A DNA stretch of 64,000 nt, from NCBI RefSeq assembly GCF_016861975.1, contig NZ_BOMB01000003.1, positions 150,758-214,757 on the forward strand, read 5' to 3'. Numbering within the stretch: the first letter of the stretch is position 1; each line of letters starts with the position of its first letter. The position numbers and the translations under genes are program-made. Of the stretch, positions 44,117 to 55,068 are shown piece by piece. A model generated the notes under the pieces. It searched no databases and had not been told where the DNA came from. It saw only the letters and a list, made by a program, of their open reading frames with translations. This DNA comes from Actinocatenispora rupis (GTDB lineage Bacteria > Actinomycetota > Actinomycetes > Mycobacteriales > Micromonosporaceae).

Positions 44117-45070
44117 CTACCGTCCCGTCGCGGTGGCGAGCGCCCGTTGCAGCGCGGTGAGCTGCGCGACCTGCCAGTCCTGGAACGAGGCGCCCGCCGG
44201 GGTCAGCGTCTCGGTGATCGTCGTGACGGGAATGCCCGCGGCCTTCGCCGCCTTCACCTGCGCCTGTACGTCGGGGGTCGCGTTCTGGCTGTTGTAGACG
44301 TACACCTTGATCTGCTTGGTACGGATCTGGGTGTCCGCGGTGGCCTTGTCGCGGGCGGTCGGGTCGGCGCCCTCGCTGACCGCGTCGAGCAGCCCCGTCG
44401 GCGTACGCAGGTCGAGGCCGAGCGCCGGGGCCAGCATCGCGAAGATGGACTCCGAGGCGCCGACGGGGGTGCCGTGGTAGCGCTGGTGGATCGTGTCGAC
44501 GAGCCCGAAGTACCGCTTGAGGTTGGTGTCCAGCACCGTCTTCCGCTGCCGGTCGAAGAACGCCGCGTCCTTCGGCTCGATCTTCTTGTACGCCGCGGTG
44601 ATCCGGTCGATCACCGTCCGCACGTCGTCCGGGTCGTACCAACGGTGCGGGTTTCCGCCGTCCTTCGCGCCGACCAGGTCGCCGACGGTCAGCATGGTCC
44701 GCGAGTCGGACGGGTTGGCGTCGGCGAGCTTCGTCGCCCACGGGTCGTACCCGACGCCGTTGGCGACGACCAGGTCCGCGGCGGCGATCCGGCGCCCGTC
44801 GGCGGCGGTCGGCTCGTAGTCGTGCGGGTCGGCGTCCGGGCTGTGGATGATGCTGGTGACCTGCGCGTGCGACCCGCCGAGCTGGGACGCGAGACTGCCC
44901 CAGAGGTTCTCCGCGGCGACCACGCGGATCGTCGTACCGCCGGCGCGGGTGTCGGCGCTGCCGGACGCGGTGGAGCAGCTGGCCAGCGCGAGCGCGGCGA
45001 CGACGGCGGCACCGATCGCTCGTACGACGCGCCGGCGCGCCGGGGTGCCCTGCTGATGGGTGGGTGACAC
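44117..45070 (-). CDS. znuA: Zinc ABC transporter substrate-binding lipoprotein
   Basis: A 317-residue cluster A-I binding protein. The N-terminus has a signal with lipobox ALASC. Metal-site candidates are His in DPHDYEP and His in NPHRWYDP; the third position, His in TroA/ZnuA (HEAF-like), appears as Ser in GASESIFAML, and the last acidic ligand may be Glu in ITETLTP. No His-rich loop. The GTG at 45070 has CGGAGG 6 nt upstream, better than the ATG at 45091. A Zur box at 45114-45132 lies just upstream, so this is the first gene of znuA-znuC-znuB-znuB. Confidence 0.9.
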   Translation of the reverse strand: MSPTHQQGTPARRRVVRAIGAAVVAALALASCSTASGSADTRAGGTTIRVVAAENLWGSLASQLGGSHAQVTSIIHSPDADPHDYEPTAADGRRIAAADLVVANGVGYDPWATKLADANPSDSRTMLTVGDLVGAKDGGNPHRWYDPDDVRTVIDRITAAYKKIEPKDAAFFDRQRKTVLDTNLKRYFGLVDTIHQRYHGTPVGASESIFAMLAPALGLDLRTPTGLLDAVSEGADPTARDKATADTQIRTKQIKVYVYNSQNATPDVQAQVKAAKAAGIPVTTITETLTPAGASFQDWQVAQLTALQRALATATGR

Positions 45071-45113
45071 GTTTCGCCTCCGTGGATACATCGACGGCCG
45101 TCCACACGCTAAC

Positions 45114-45132
45114 GAAAACCATACCCATTTTC
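45114..45132. promoter_or_regulatory. Zur box upstream of znuA
   Basis: GAAAACCATACCCATTTTC, an imperfect 19-bp palindrome with exact GAAAA/TTTTC ends, 44 bp before the znuA GTG. It is the clearest AT-rich island of the area and fits actinobacterial Zur boxes (GAAAATGNNNNCATTTTC-like). Confidence 0.72.
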
Positions 45133-45277
45133 AAGAAGTCGCCGACGGGACGAGGCGACGGTCACCACACCGCCACGGCAAACGTCCGCTTTGCCGGTAC
45201 GGCAGCGGATCGGCCCCGTCCGCGACGCCTGTCCGGCAACCGACCCTCGGACCCGGACGGAAACCCGCGCACAGCAC

Positions 45278-45314
45278 GGAACCCGGGCCGTCCACAAAGG
45301 ACGACCCGGGTTCC
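45278..45314. terminator. 16-bp stem terminator after UvrA-like gene
   Basis: Arms GGAACCCGGGCCGTCC (45278-45293) and GGACGACCCGGGTTCC (45299-45314) pair with one mismatch around ACAAA, 15 bp after the stop of the UvrA-like gene. Confidence 0.75.
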
Positions 45315-45328
45315 GGTGGGCGTCGGCG

Positions 45329-47713
<2,385 letters not shown>

Positions 47714-47832
47714 CGTCTCCCCATCGGTCCGGAGCCGGCGGGCCCGCACGTACGGCCCGGCCGGCGGATCGGCGCTGCACCACCGCCCCGGCCCCCCGCG
47801 GCGGTGGTCGTCCAGTGTGCCAGGGCCGCCGG

Positions 47833-48189
47833 TCACCGGTCCTGCAGCAGCCCCAGTACGTTGCCGTCCGGGTCGGTGAACGTGGCCACGAGCCGGCCGC
47901 CGCCGACGTCGCGTACCGGGTCGTTGACCTTCGCCCCGGCGGCGGTCACCTCGGCCAGCTTGGCCTCGATGTCCGCCACGTGCCAGTACGCCACCGGCGA
48001 GGTCATCTGCTGCGGCCCGCCGCCCGGTACCAGCCCGATGTGCTGGCCGGCGACGTCGTAGCCGACGTAGTACTCGGAGTCGGCGGTCGGCTCCGCGCCG
48101 AGCAGCGCGGTGTACACGGTCTTGGCCGCCGCCAGGTCGGTGACCGGATGCAGCACGGTCCTGATCCCCTGCATGGACGTGTCGGACAT
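47833..48189 (-). CDS. VOC-family protein
   Basis: A 118-residue glyoxalase-fold protein (RTVLHPVTDLAAAKTVYTALLGAEP, YYVGYDVAGQHIGLVPGG, AYWHVADIEAKLAEVTAAGAKV, VATFTDPDGNVLGLLQ). The C-terminal FTDPDGNVLGL is the common metal-binding strand. It may bind a drug or repair a small molecule. GAGGAGCGATC precedes the ATG. It is 119 bp upstream of the UvrA-like gene on the same strand. Confidence 0.84.
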   Translation of the reverse strand: MSDTSMQGIRTVLHPVTDLAAAKTVYTALLGAEPTADSEYYVGYDVAGQHIGLVPGGGPQQMTSPVAYWHVADIEAKLAEVTAAGAKVNDPVRDVGGGRLVATFTDPDGNVLGLLQDR

Positions 48190-48507
48190 GATCGCTCCTC
48201 GTACGGTCGTGGATTCGGTGCCGGGAAACGGAAAGCGCGTCCCGGTGGACGTCGCGGTCGACCGGTCCGTCCCGGTCCGCCGCCGTCCATGACAGTCACG
48301 CTAGCGGCGGCGGACGCCGCGACGCTTCTCGAATCCTGATCTGTCCGGCGGCGGATCCGCCCACCGGCGCCCGTCGCCCCATCCGGCGCGCAACCGGACC
48401 CCGCCGGACATCCGCCTTCCTCGCCTGAGCCGGTCGCGGCGAGCGCGACGCCGGCGGTCGGGCGAAAACCGGGAGGCGTCGGCGTACCGGGCGGATAGGG
48501 TCGGGCG
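48190..48507. promoter_or_regulatory. Divergent gap with leaderless promoter for GNAT gene
   Basis: 318 bp without a gene. TAGGGT at 48496-48501 lies 6 nt before the ATG of the acetyltransferase, a likely -10 for a leaderless mRNA. Nothing else was identified. Confidence 0.5.
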
Positions 48508-49014
48508 ATGCCCGAGCTGATGCGGCTGCACGCCCGCCACGCACCGGCCGTCCTGGCGTTCGAACTGGCGAACCGCGCGTACTTCGCCGCCTCGGTCACC
48601 GACCGCGGCGACGACTACTTCGCGCACTTCGCCGACCGGTTCGCGGCGTCGCTGGCCGTTCATGAGGCCGGGACCGACGCCCTCCACGTCCTCGTCGACG
48701 CGGACGGCGCGGTGCTGGGCCGGTTCAACCTGATCGACATCGCCGACGGTACGGCGACGCTCGGCTACCGGGTCGCGGAGCGGGTCGCGGGCCGCGGCGT
48801 GGCGACGGCGACCGTGCGGGAGCTGTGCCGCATCGCGCCCTCCCGGTACGGGCTGCGCACGGTACGGGCGGCCACCTCCCACGACAACGCCGCATCCCGG
48901 GCCGTACTGCTCCGCGCCGGGTTCGTCGCGGACGGTCCGGCCGACCCGGCGGAGATCGGCGGCAGGTCCGGCACCCGGTACCGGCGCGACCTGACGGAGC
49001 CCGCGGATGACTGA
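48508..49014 (+). CDS. GNAT acetyltransferase (RimJ/RimL-like)
   Basis: A 168-residue N-acetyltransferase. The acetyl-CoA site is YRVAERVAGRGVATATVRELC (motif A, R/Q-x-x-G-x-G/A type) and the C-terminal NAASRAVLLRAGFVADG is motif B. Substrates of this subgroup are protein N-termini or small molecules. Probably leaderless (TAGGGT 6 nt upstream). It overlaps the proline iminopeptidase by 8 bp, so they are coexpressed. Confidence 0.86.
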   Translation: MPELMRLHARHAPAVLAFELANRAYFAASVTDRGDDYFAHFADRFAASLAVHEAGTDALHVLVDADGAVLGRFNLIDIADGTATLGYRVAERVAGRGVATATVRELCRIAPSRYGLRTVRAATSHDNAASRAVLLRAGFVADGPADPAEIGGRSGTRYRRDLTEPADD

Positions 49015-49972
49015 GCCGTACGCCTCGGGTCTGCTGCCGGTCGGCGCCGGCCACCACGTGTACTGGGAGGAGTCCGGTGCGACGGACGGGATCCCCGCCC
49101 TGTTCCTGCACGGCGGCCCCGGCGGCACCCTCGGCAAGGGCGGCTACCGGCGGCGTTTCGACCCCGCCCGCTTCCGGGTGATCGGCCTCGACCAGCGCGG
49201 CTGCGGCCGGTCCACCCCGTCCGCCGGCTCCCCCGGGTACGACCTGGCGCAGAACACCACGGCGCACCTGATCGCCGACCTCGAACGGCTGCGTGAGCAC
49301 CGCGGCGTGGACCGCTGGCTGGTCAACGGCGTCTCGTGGGGCAGCACCCTCGCCCTCGCGTACGCGCAGGCGCATCCGGAACGGGTGCTCGGGCTCGTGC
49401 TGTTCGCGGTGACCACGACGGACCGGTTCCAGGTCGACTGGATCACCGAGACCGTCGCCGCCGTGTACCCGGAGGCGTGGGACCGCTTCGCCACGTACGC
49501 GGAACGGTCCGGCGTCGGCTACGTGCGCGGCCGGGACCGCGCCGTCGAGGCGTACGCGCGGCTGCTGACGCACGACGACCCGGCGGTCCGTGACGCGGCG
49601 TCGTACGCGTGGGTGGAGTGGGAGGACCACCACGTGTCGATCGGCGCCGGCGGCGTGGCGCCGGATCCACGCTGGCGGGACGACGCGTTCCGGCGGACGT
49701 TCGCCACGCTGGTCACGCACTACTGGGCGCACGACGCGTTCCTCGATCCGCCGATCCTGGCCCGGATGGACCGGCTGGCCGGCATTCCCGGCACCCTCAT
49801 CCACGGGCGGCTCGACGTCAGCGGCCCGACCGTCGTGCCGTGGCGGCTGCACCGCGCCTGGCCGGGCAGCGAGCTGCTGGTCGCGGAGGCCGACGGGCAC
49901 GGCGGCGCCGAGATGGTCGACGCGTGGACCGCCGCCAACACCCGCCACGCCGACCGCCTCACCACCGGGTAG
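49007..49972 (+). CDS. pip: Proline iminopeptidase (alpha/beta hydrolase, S33)
   Basis: A 321-residue enzyme of peptidase family S33. Oxyanion motif LHGGPGG, DQRGCGRSTP, nucleophile Ser in GVSWGSTLAL, catalytic Asp in GRLDVSGP and His in ADGHGGAE. The N-terminus LLPVGAGHHVYWEESG and the cap helices match Pip, which removes N-terminal proline from peptides. Overlaps the GNAT gene by 8 bp. No export signal. Confidence 0.88.
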   Translation: MTEPYASGLLPVGAGHHVYWEESGATDGIPALFLHGGPGGTLGKGGYRRRFDPARFRVIGLDQRGCGRSTPSAGSPGYDLAQNTTAHLIADLERLREHRGVDRWLVNGVSWGSTLALAYAQAHPERVLGLVLFAVTTTDRFQVDWITETVAAVYPEAWDRFATYAERSGVGYVRGRDRAVEAYARLLTHDDPAVRDAASYAWVEWEDHHVSIGAGGVAPDPRWRDDAFRRTFATLVTHYWAHDAFLDPPILARMDRLAGIPGTLIHGRLDVSGPTVVPWRLHRAWPGSELLVAEADGHGGAEMVDAWTAANTRHADRLTTG

Positions 49973-50383
49973 CGACACACAGTGGTGATGCGCCGGGGTG
50001 AGCGGGCATCCGGCATGCACACCTCCCCGTACCTTCGCCAGCGCCGTACCGGAGTGCGTGTCGGCGGGCGCCGCGCCGCACGGCACCACGCGCGCGGGGC
50101 CCGGCACCGGCGCGTGCCCGGTACGGCGCCGAACGGTCGCCCGGGCTGTGCGTACGCGCGGCCCGGGTGGTGTCCGGTCGGACAGGAACGGGCACGAAAC
50201 GGGCACGGATCCGGACCGTACGGGCAGCGCCGAGCGACCCCGTTCCCGGCGTACCGGGCAAGATCCGGGCGGCGGTCGGGCAGGAACGGGCAGAGAATGT
50301 GACCAGACGTGCCCGGTCGGTACGTGTCACGGATGTTAGACATACGTGACGGAACGGTGGTCTGCGATCGTCGGAGGATGTGG
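49973..50383. other. Gap upstream of DeoR gene, no gene seen
   Basis: 411 bp with short GC-rich direct similarities such as CGGGCACGAAACGGGCACGG, but no credible reading frame. The DeoR operator (50326-50350) is at its right end. Confidence 0.55.
50326..50350. promoter_or_regulatory. 25-bp palindrome upstream of DeoR gene
   Basis: Nested inverted repeat: outer arms GTCACG (50326-50331) and CGTGAC (50345-50350), inner arms ATGT (50333-50336) and ACAT (50340-50343), centre TAG. It lies 33 bp before the DeoR start and probably is its operator, controlling the regulator and the ABC transporter. Confidence 0.7.
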
Positions 50384-51145
50384 ATGCACGCTGAGGAGCG
50401 GCAGCACAGGATCCTCTCGATGGCGCGCGGCAACGGCGGTGTCGAGGTCGCGCGGCTGGCGGAGGAGCTGGCGGTCGCGCCCGAGACGGTCCGCCGCGAC
50501 CTGCGCGTACTGGAGCAGAACGGGTTGGTGCGGCGGCGCCACGGCGGGGCGTACCCGGTGGAGACGGCGTCGTTCGAGACGACGCTGGCGGAACGGACCA
50601 CGCGGCGGGTGCCGGAGAAGCGGCGGATCGCCGCGGCCGCGGTCGAGCAGCTGGGCGACGCCGCGACCGTGTTCGTCGACGAGGGGTTCACGCCGCAGCT
50701 GATCGCCGAGACGATGCCCGCGGACCGCGACCTGACCGTCCTCACCACGTCGCTGACGACCGCGGCGGCGCTGGCCGCGGCGAACTCGGCGACCGTACTG
50801 ATGCTCGGCGGCCGGGTACGCGGGCGCACGCTCGCGACCGTCGACCACTGGGCCACGACGATGCTGTCCGGCTTCGTCATCGACCTGGCGTACCTGGGCG
50901 CCAACGGCATCTCCCGGGAACACGGCCTCACCACACCGGATCCGGCCGTCGCGGAGGTGAAGGCCGCGGCGGTCCGCGCCGCCCGGCGGCGGGTGTTCGT
51001 CGGCGTGCACACCAAGTTCGGGGTGAGCACGTTCTGCCGGTTCGCCGAGGTGGGGCAGTTCGAGACGATCATCACCGACATCGGGCTGCCGGCGACGGAG
51101 GCGCACCGGATGTCGCTGCTGGGGCCGCAGGTGCTCCGGGTCTGA
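50384..51145 (+). CDS. DeoR-family transcriptional regulator
   Basis: A 253-residue regulator: N-terminal helix-turn-helix RQHRILSMARGNGGVEVARLAEELAVAPETVRRDLRVLEQNGLVRRRHGGA and a C-terminal DeoR sensor domain of the sugar-phosphate isomerase fold (VFVDEGFTPQLIAE, LTTSLTTAAALA, YLGANGISREHGLTTPD). Sugar phosphates are the usual ligands. ATG 50384 has GGAGG 6 nt upstream, whereas ATG 50378 touches the same site. It precedes the ABC importer genes by 76 bp and should regulate them. Confidence 0.9.
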   Translation: MHAEERQHRILSMARGNGGVEVARLAEELAVAPETVRRDLRVLEQNGLVRRRHGGAYPVETASFETTLAERTTRRVPEKRRIAAAAVEQLGDAATVFVDEGFTPQLIAETMPADRDLTVLTTSLTTAAALAAANSATVLMLGGRVRGRTLATVDHWATTMLSGFVIDLAYLGANGISREHGLTTPDPAVAEVKAAAVRAARRRVFVGVHTKFGVSTFCRFAEVGQFETIITDIGLPATEAHRMSLLGPQVLRV

Positions 51146-51221
51146 GCCACACATGTTGTCCGCCAAGGCATCCGCGCGGATGCCGCGGGCCGCCGTGCCC
51201 GCAGGAAGTCGAGGAGGCACC

Positions 51222-52580
51222 ATGCCCAATCTCCGGGTACGCAGCGGCCGGCTGGCCGCCGCGGTGCTCGCCGCCGGCTGCGCGGCCGGCGTACTGACCG
51301 GGTGCGGCGGCGCCGGCGGCGGATCCGCCGGCGGGCACAGCATCAACGTGTTGATGGTCAACAACCCGCAGATGGTCGATCTGCAGAAGCTGACCGCGAA
51401 GCACTTCACCAAGCAGACCGGCATCACGGTGAACTTCACCGTACTGCCGGAGAACGACGTACGCGACAAGATCACGCAGGACTTCTCCAGCCAGGCCGGC
51501 CGGTACGACGTGGCGTCGATCAGCAACTTCGAGGTGCCGTTCTACGCGAAGAACGGCTGGCTCGACGCGATGGATCCGTTCCTGGCCAAGGATTCCGGGT
51601 TCGACCAGCACGACGTGCTGCCCACGATGCGGCAGTCGCTCACCGGCGCCGACGGCAAGGTGTACGGCGAGCCGTTCTACGGTGAGTCGTCGTTCCTCAT
51701 GTACCGCAAGGACGTGTTCGCGGCGAAGCACCTGACGATGCCGGCGAAGCCGACGTGGCAGCAGGTCGCGGACCTGGCGGCGAAGGCGGACGGCGCAAAG
51801 CCGGGGATGCGCGGCATCTGCCTGCGCGGGCAGCCGGGCTGGGGCGAGATGATCGCGCCGCTGACGACCGTGGTCAACACGTTCGGCGGCACCTGGTTCA
51901 CGAAGGACTGGCAGGCGCAGGTCGACAGCGGCGGCTTCAAGCAGGCCACCCAGTTCTACGTCGACCTGGTACGCAGGCACGGTGAGGCGGGCGCGGCGCA
52001 GTCCGGCTTCACCGAGTGCCTCAACGGCATGGAGCAGGGCAAGGTCGCCATGTGGTACGACGCGACCTCGGCGGCGGGAAGCCTGGAGGGGCAGGGATCC
52101 CCGGTCGCCGGCAAGGTCGGGTACGTACCGGCGCCGGTGACGAGGACGGACTCGTCCGGCTGGCTGTACACGTGGGCGTGGGGAATCCAGAAGGCGAGCA
52201 GGCACGCGGACGACGCCTGGAAGTTCGTGTCGTGGGCGTCGAGCGCCGGGTACGAGAAGCTGGTCGGGTCGACGCTCGGCTGGGCGCGGGTGCCGGCCGG
52301 CAAGCGCGCCAGCACGTACGCGAACCCGGACTACCAGAAGGCGTCCGCGGCGTTCTACCGGGCGACGCAGACGGCGATCACCACGGCGGATCCGGCGAAC
52401 CCGGGCGTACAGCCGCGGCCGACGCCGGGCATCCAGTTCGTCGACATCCCCGAGTTCACCGACCTCGGAACGCAGGTGTCGCAACAGTTGTCGGGCGCGA
52501 TCGCGGGCCGTACGTCGGTGCCGGCCGCGTTGCGCGCCAGCCAGCGCCTCGCCGACGCCGTGGCGAAGAAGTACCGGTAG
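51222..52580 (+). CDS. Sugar/polyol ABC transporter substrate-binding lipoprotein
   Basis: A 452-residue family 1 binding protein with lipobox VLTGCGG (Cys28). SINVLMVNNPQMVDLQKLTAKHFTKQTGITVNF, YDVASISNFEVPFYAKNGWL, GKVYGEPFYGESSFLMYRKDVF and GWLYTWAWGIQKASRHADDAWKFVSWA are the usual blocks. The closest pattern I know is the SmoE/MtlE sorbitol-mannitol type. GAGGAGG precedes the ATG. It is the first transporter gene, followed 25 bp later by the permeases. Confidence 0.9.
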   Translation: MPNLRVRSGRLAAAVLAAGCAAGVLTGCGGAGGGSAGGHSINVLMVNNPQMVDLQKLTAKHFTKQTGITVNFTVLPENDVRDKITQDFSSQAGRYDVASISNFEVPFYAKNGWLDAMDPFLAKDSGFDQHDVLPTMRQSLTGADGKVYGEPFYGESSFLMYRKDVFAAKHLTMPAKPTWQQVADLAAKADGAKPGMRGICLRGQPGWGEMIAPLTTVVNTFGGTWFTKDWQAQVDSGGFKQATQFYVDLVRRHGEAGAAQSGFTECLNGMEQGKVAMWYDATSAAGSLEGQGSPVAGKVGYVPAPVTRTDSSGWLYTWAWGIQKASRHADDAWKFVSWASSAGYEKLVGSTLGWARVPAGKRASTYANPDYQKASAAFYRATQTAITTADPANPGVQPRPTPGIQFVDIPEFTDLGTQVSQQLSGAIAGRTSVPAALRASQRLADAVAKKYR

Positions 52581-52605
52581 CGCCGGACCACGATCGGAGC
52601 CCGCC

Positions 52606-53538
52606 ATGAGTACCGTGACCGTGTCGGCGCCACAGACGTTGCGCCGCAACAGATCCGCGCCGCGGGTCCGGGCCTGGGCCCGGCGTGGCCCGCTGCTTCC
52701 CGCACTGCTGTTCACGATCGTCGTCACCCAGCTTCCGTTCGTGGCGACGCTCGTCATCTCGTTCCTCGACTGGAACGCGCTCTACCCGGACCGGCGCGGC
52801 TTCGCCGGTCTGGGCAACTACTCCGCTGTGCTCACGGATCCGGCACTGCGCGCCTCGATCGGCACCACGGCGCTACTCACCGTCTCCGTCGTACTCGTCA
52901 GTCTGGTGCTGGGGCTGGGGATCGCGCTGCTGCTGAACCGCGCGTTCCTCGGCCGCGGCATCGTCCGCACGATGCTCATCGCCCCGTTCCTGGTGGTACC
53001 GGTGGCGGCGGCGCTGCTGTGGAAGCACGCGCTCTACAACCCGGAGTACGGGCTGTTCAACGGGATCCTGTCGGCGGTCGGCGGATCGCACGCGCCGCAA
53101 CCGGACTGGATCAGTACGATGCCGACGGCCGCGGTGGTGGCCGCGCTGGTGTGGCAGTGGACGCCGTTCATGATGCTGATCCTGTTGGCGGGACTGCAAT
53201 CCCGCCCGCCGGACGTGATCGAGGCGGCGACGGTCGACGGCGCCGGACCGTTCGCCGTCTTCCGGTACATTACGCTGCCGCACCTGCGGCAGTACCTGGA
53301 ACTGGGTGGGCTGCTCGGCTGCATCTACATCGTGCAGAACTTCGACGCGGTCTTCACCATCACGTCCGGCGGGCTCGGCACCGCGAACCTTCCGTACACC
53401 ATCTACGAGACGTTCTACCAGGCGCACGACTACGGTCGCGCCTCCGCCGCGGGCGTGGTCGTGGTGGTGGCGTCGATCGTCGTCGCGACGTTCGCGCTGC
53501 GCGTGGTGTCGTCGCTGTTCCGGCAGGAGGCCCGGTGA
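52606..53538 (+). CDS. ABC sugar transporter permease (MalF-type)
   Basis: A 310-residue inner membrane protein with six transmembrane helices. The EAA loop is EAATVDGAGPFAVFRYITLP. It forms the channel with the next permease. TGATG overlap (53536-53540) couples it to the second permease. Confidence 0.92.
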   Translation: MSTVTVSAPQTLRRNRSAPRVRAWARRGPLLPALLFTIVVTQLPFVATLVISFLDWNALYPDRRGFAGLGNYSAVLTDPALRASIGTTALLTVSVVLVSLVLGLGIALLLNRAFLGRGIVRTMLIAPFLVVPVAAALLWKHALYNPEYGLFNGILSAVGGSHAPQPDWISTMPTAAVVAALVWQWTPFMMLILLAGLQSRPPDVIEAATVDGAGPFAVFRYITLPHLRQYLELGGLLGCIYIVQNFDAVFTITSGGLGTANLPYTIYETFYQAHDYGRASAAGVVVVVASIVVATFALRVVSSLFRQEAR

Positions 53539-54350
53539 TGAGGCGGATCCTCGGCGTGGTGGCGTGGCTGGTCGGCATCGCGTTCTTCTTCCCGGTGGCG
53601 TGGATGGTGTTCACGTCGCTGCACTCCGAGCAGGCGGCGGCGACCAACCCGCCGGACGTGACCGCGCCGCTGACGCTCGACGGGTACCGCGAGTTCTTCG
53701 GGGCGTCGACGGGTGCGAGCCCCTGGCCGTACCTGATCAACTCGGCGACCGCGAGCCTCGTCTCGACGCTGCTGGTGGTGATCCTCGCGATGCTCGCCGG
53801 GTACGCGCTGGCAATCCGTCCGGTACGCCGGTGGACCGACGCGCTGTTCTTCTTCCTGTCCACCAAGATGCTGCCGGCCGTGGCCGGCCTGCTGCCGATC
53901 TACCTGATCTCGCAACGGATCGGACTGCTCGACAACGTGTGGCTGATGGTCGTCCTGTACACGGCGATGAACCTGCCGATCGCGGTGTGGATGATGCACT
54001 CGTTCCTGCGGGAGGTGCCGGTCGCGATCCTGGAGGCGGCGGCGCTCGACGGCGCGCGGCTGCCGACGGTGCTGCGCCGGGTGATCCTGCCCGTCGCCGC
54101 GCCCGGCGTGGCCGCGACCGCGCTGATCTGCTTCATCTTCTCCTGGAACGAGATGCTCTTCGCCCGGGTACTCACCGGTGTCGTCGCCGGTACCGCGCCG
54201 GTGTTCCTGACGAGCTTCGTCACCAGCCAGGGGCTGTTCCTGTCGAAGGTGTGCGCCGCCGCGACCGTCATCTCGGTACCGGTGCTCGCCGCCGGCTTCG
54301 CCGCGCAGAACAAGCTCGTACAGGGCCTGTCGCTCGGCGCCGTCAAGTGA
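53538..54350 (+). CDS. ABC sugar transporter permease (MalG-type)
   Basis: A 270-residue permease with six transmembrane helices; EAA loop LEAAALDGARLPTVLRRVILP. No ATP-binding gene follows: a strong hairpin at 54355-54393 ends the operon. The importer must therefore borrow an ATPase encoded elsewhere, as MsiK does for several importers in Streptomyces. Confidence 0.92.
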   Translation: MRRILGVVAWLVGIAFFFPVAWMVFTSLHSEQAAATNPPDVTAPLTLDGYREFFGASTGASPWPYLINSATASLVSTLLVVILAMLAGYALAIRPVRRWTDALFFFLSTKMLPAVAGLLPIYLISQRIGLLDNVWLMVVLYTAMNLPIAVWMMHSFLREVPVAILEAAALDGARLPTVLRRVILPVAAPGVAATALICFIFSWNEMLFARVLTGVVAGTAPVFLTSFVTSQGLFLSKVCAAATVISVPVLAAGFAAQNKLVQGLSLGAVK

Positions 54351-54354
54351 CCGA

Positions 54355-54393
54355 CCGGGGTACGCGACGCTCCACAGCGGCCGCGTACCCCGG
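54355..54393 (+). terminator. Terminator of ABC importer operon
   Basis: Perfect 12-bp arms CCGGGGTACGCG (54355-54366) and CGCGTACCCCGG (54382-54393), 4 nt after the permease stop. It is immediately followed by the TAATCT -10 box of the next gene. Confidence 0.75.
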
Positions 54394-54405
54394 TAATCTC
54401 GGCGC

Positions 54406-55047
54406 ATGGACGACGGGCGGCCGGTCGCGGCCGACTACGCGTGGGTCGAGGACGGGGCCGACGGCGGCCTGTTCTCCGCGTACTGCCTGACCCTGGTGCG
54501 GGGTGTCTCCCCCGCCGAGTTCCTCACCCGGCTCGGTGCCGACGTCCGGCCCGGCCCGCTGCCGCTCGGCGACGAGTTCGTCGACCTCTCCTTCCAGTAC
54601 TGGGGCGCGCCGCACTACGGCGACGTGCAGCTCATCGGCGCCACCGTGGCGCGCGGCGGGGACGCGGACTGGACGCTGGCGTTCGAGGTGAACGGGCACC
54701 TGGGGGTCACCCCGTCGGTGATGGCACCGGTGGCGGCCGGCACCACGCTCGTGTCCCACCGGTACAACGGGGGCAACGGGGTCGGCTGGTTCCACTGGCT
54801 GGAGGACGGCGTGGTGCGGGTGGAGTTCGAGCCGCTGTTCGCCACGAACCGCGGCGGCAGCACGCCGGACGCGCTGCTCGACGACATGGCGCGGGTCGGT
54901 CTCGACCTGTCCGGCGCCGTCCGCGACGAGGTCGGGCCGACCACGACGGCGGCGTTCGCTTTGGCGGAGCGGCTGACCGGAGTACGGGTCACCCCGGCGC
55001 TGCTGGACGACGCGCTGTTCTGGTGCGGCACCGTCGCCGACCACTGA
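54406..55047 (+). CDS. DUF6461 family protein
   Basis: A 213-residue protein of an actinobacterial family of unknown function (VEDGADGGLFSAYCLTLVRGVSPAEFLTRLGA at the start, WTLAFEVNGHLGV, VSHRYNGGNGVGWFHWLEDGVVRVEFEPLF, RVGLDLSG and LAERLTGVRVTPALLDDALFWCG). Such genes occur in many copies in actinomycete genomes and often look like toxin-immunity neighbours, but no toxin is visible here. The ATG follows TAATCT (54394-54399) by 6 nt, so a leaderless mRNA is likely. Confidence 0.78.
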   Translation: MDDGRPVAADYAWVEDGADGGLFSAYCLTLVRGVSPAEFLTRLGADVRPGPLPLGDEFVDLSFQYWGAPHYGDVQLIGATVARGGDADWTLAFEVNGHLGVTPSVMAPVAAGTTLVSHRYNGGNGVGWFHWLEDGVVRVEFEPLFATNRGGSTPDALLDDMARVGLDLSGAVRDEVGPTTTAAFALAERLTGVRVTPALLDDALFWCGTVADH

Positions 55048-55068
55048 CCCGCCCGTCCGGCGGTCGCG

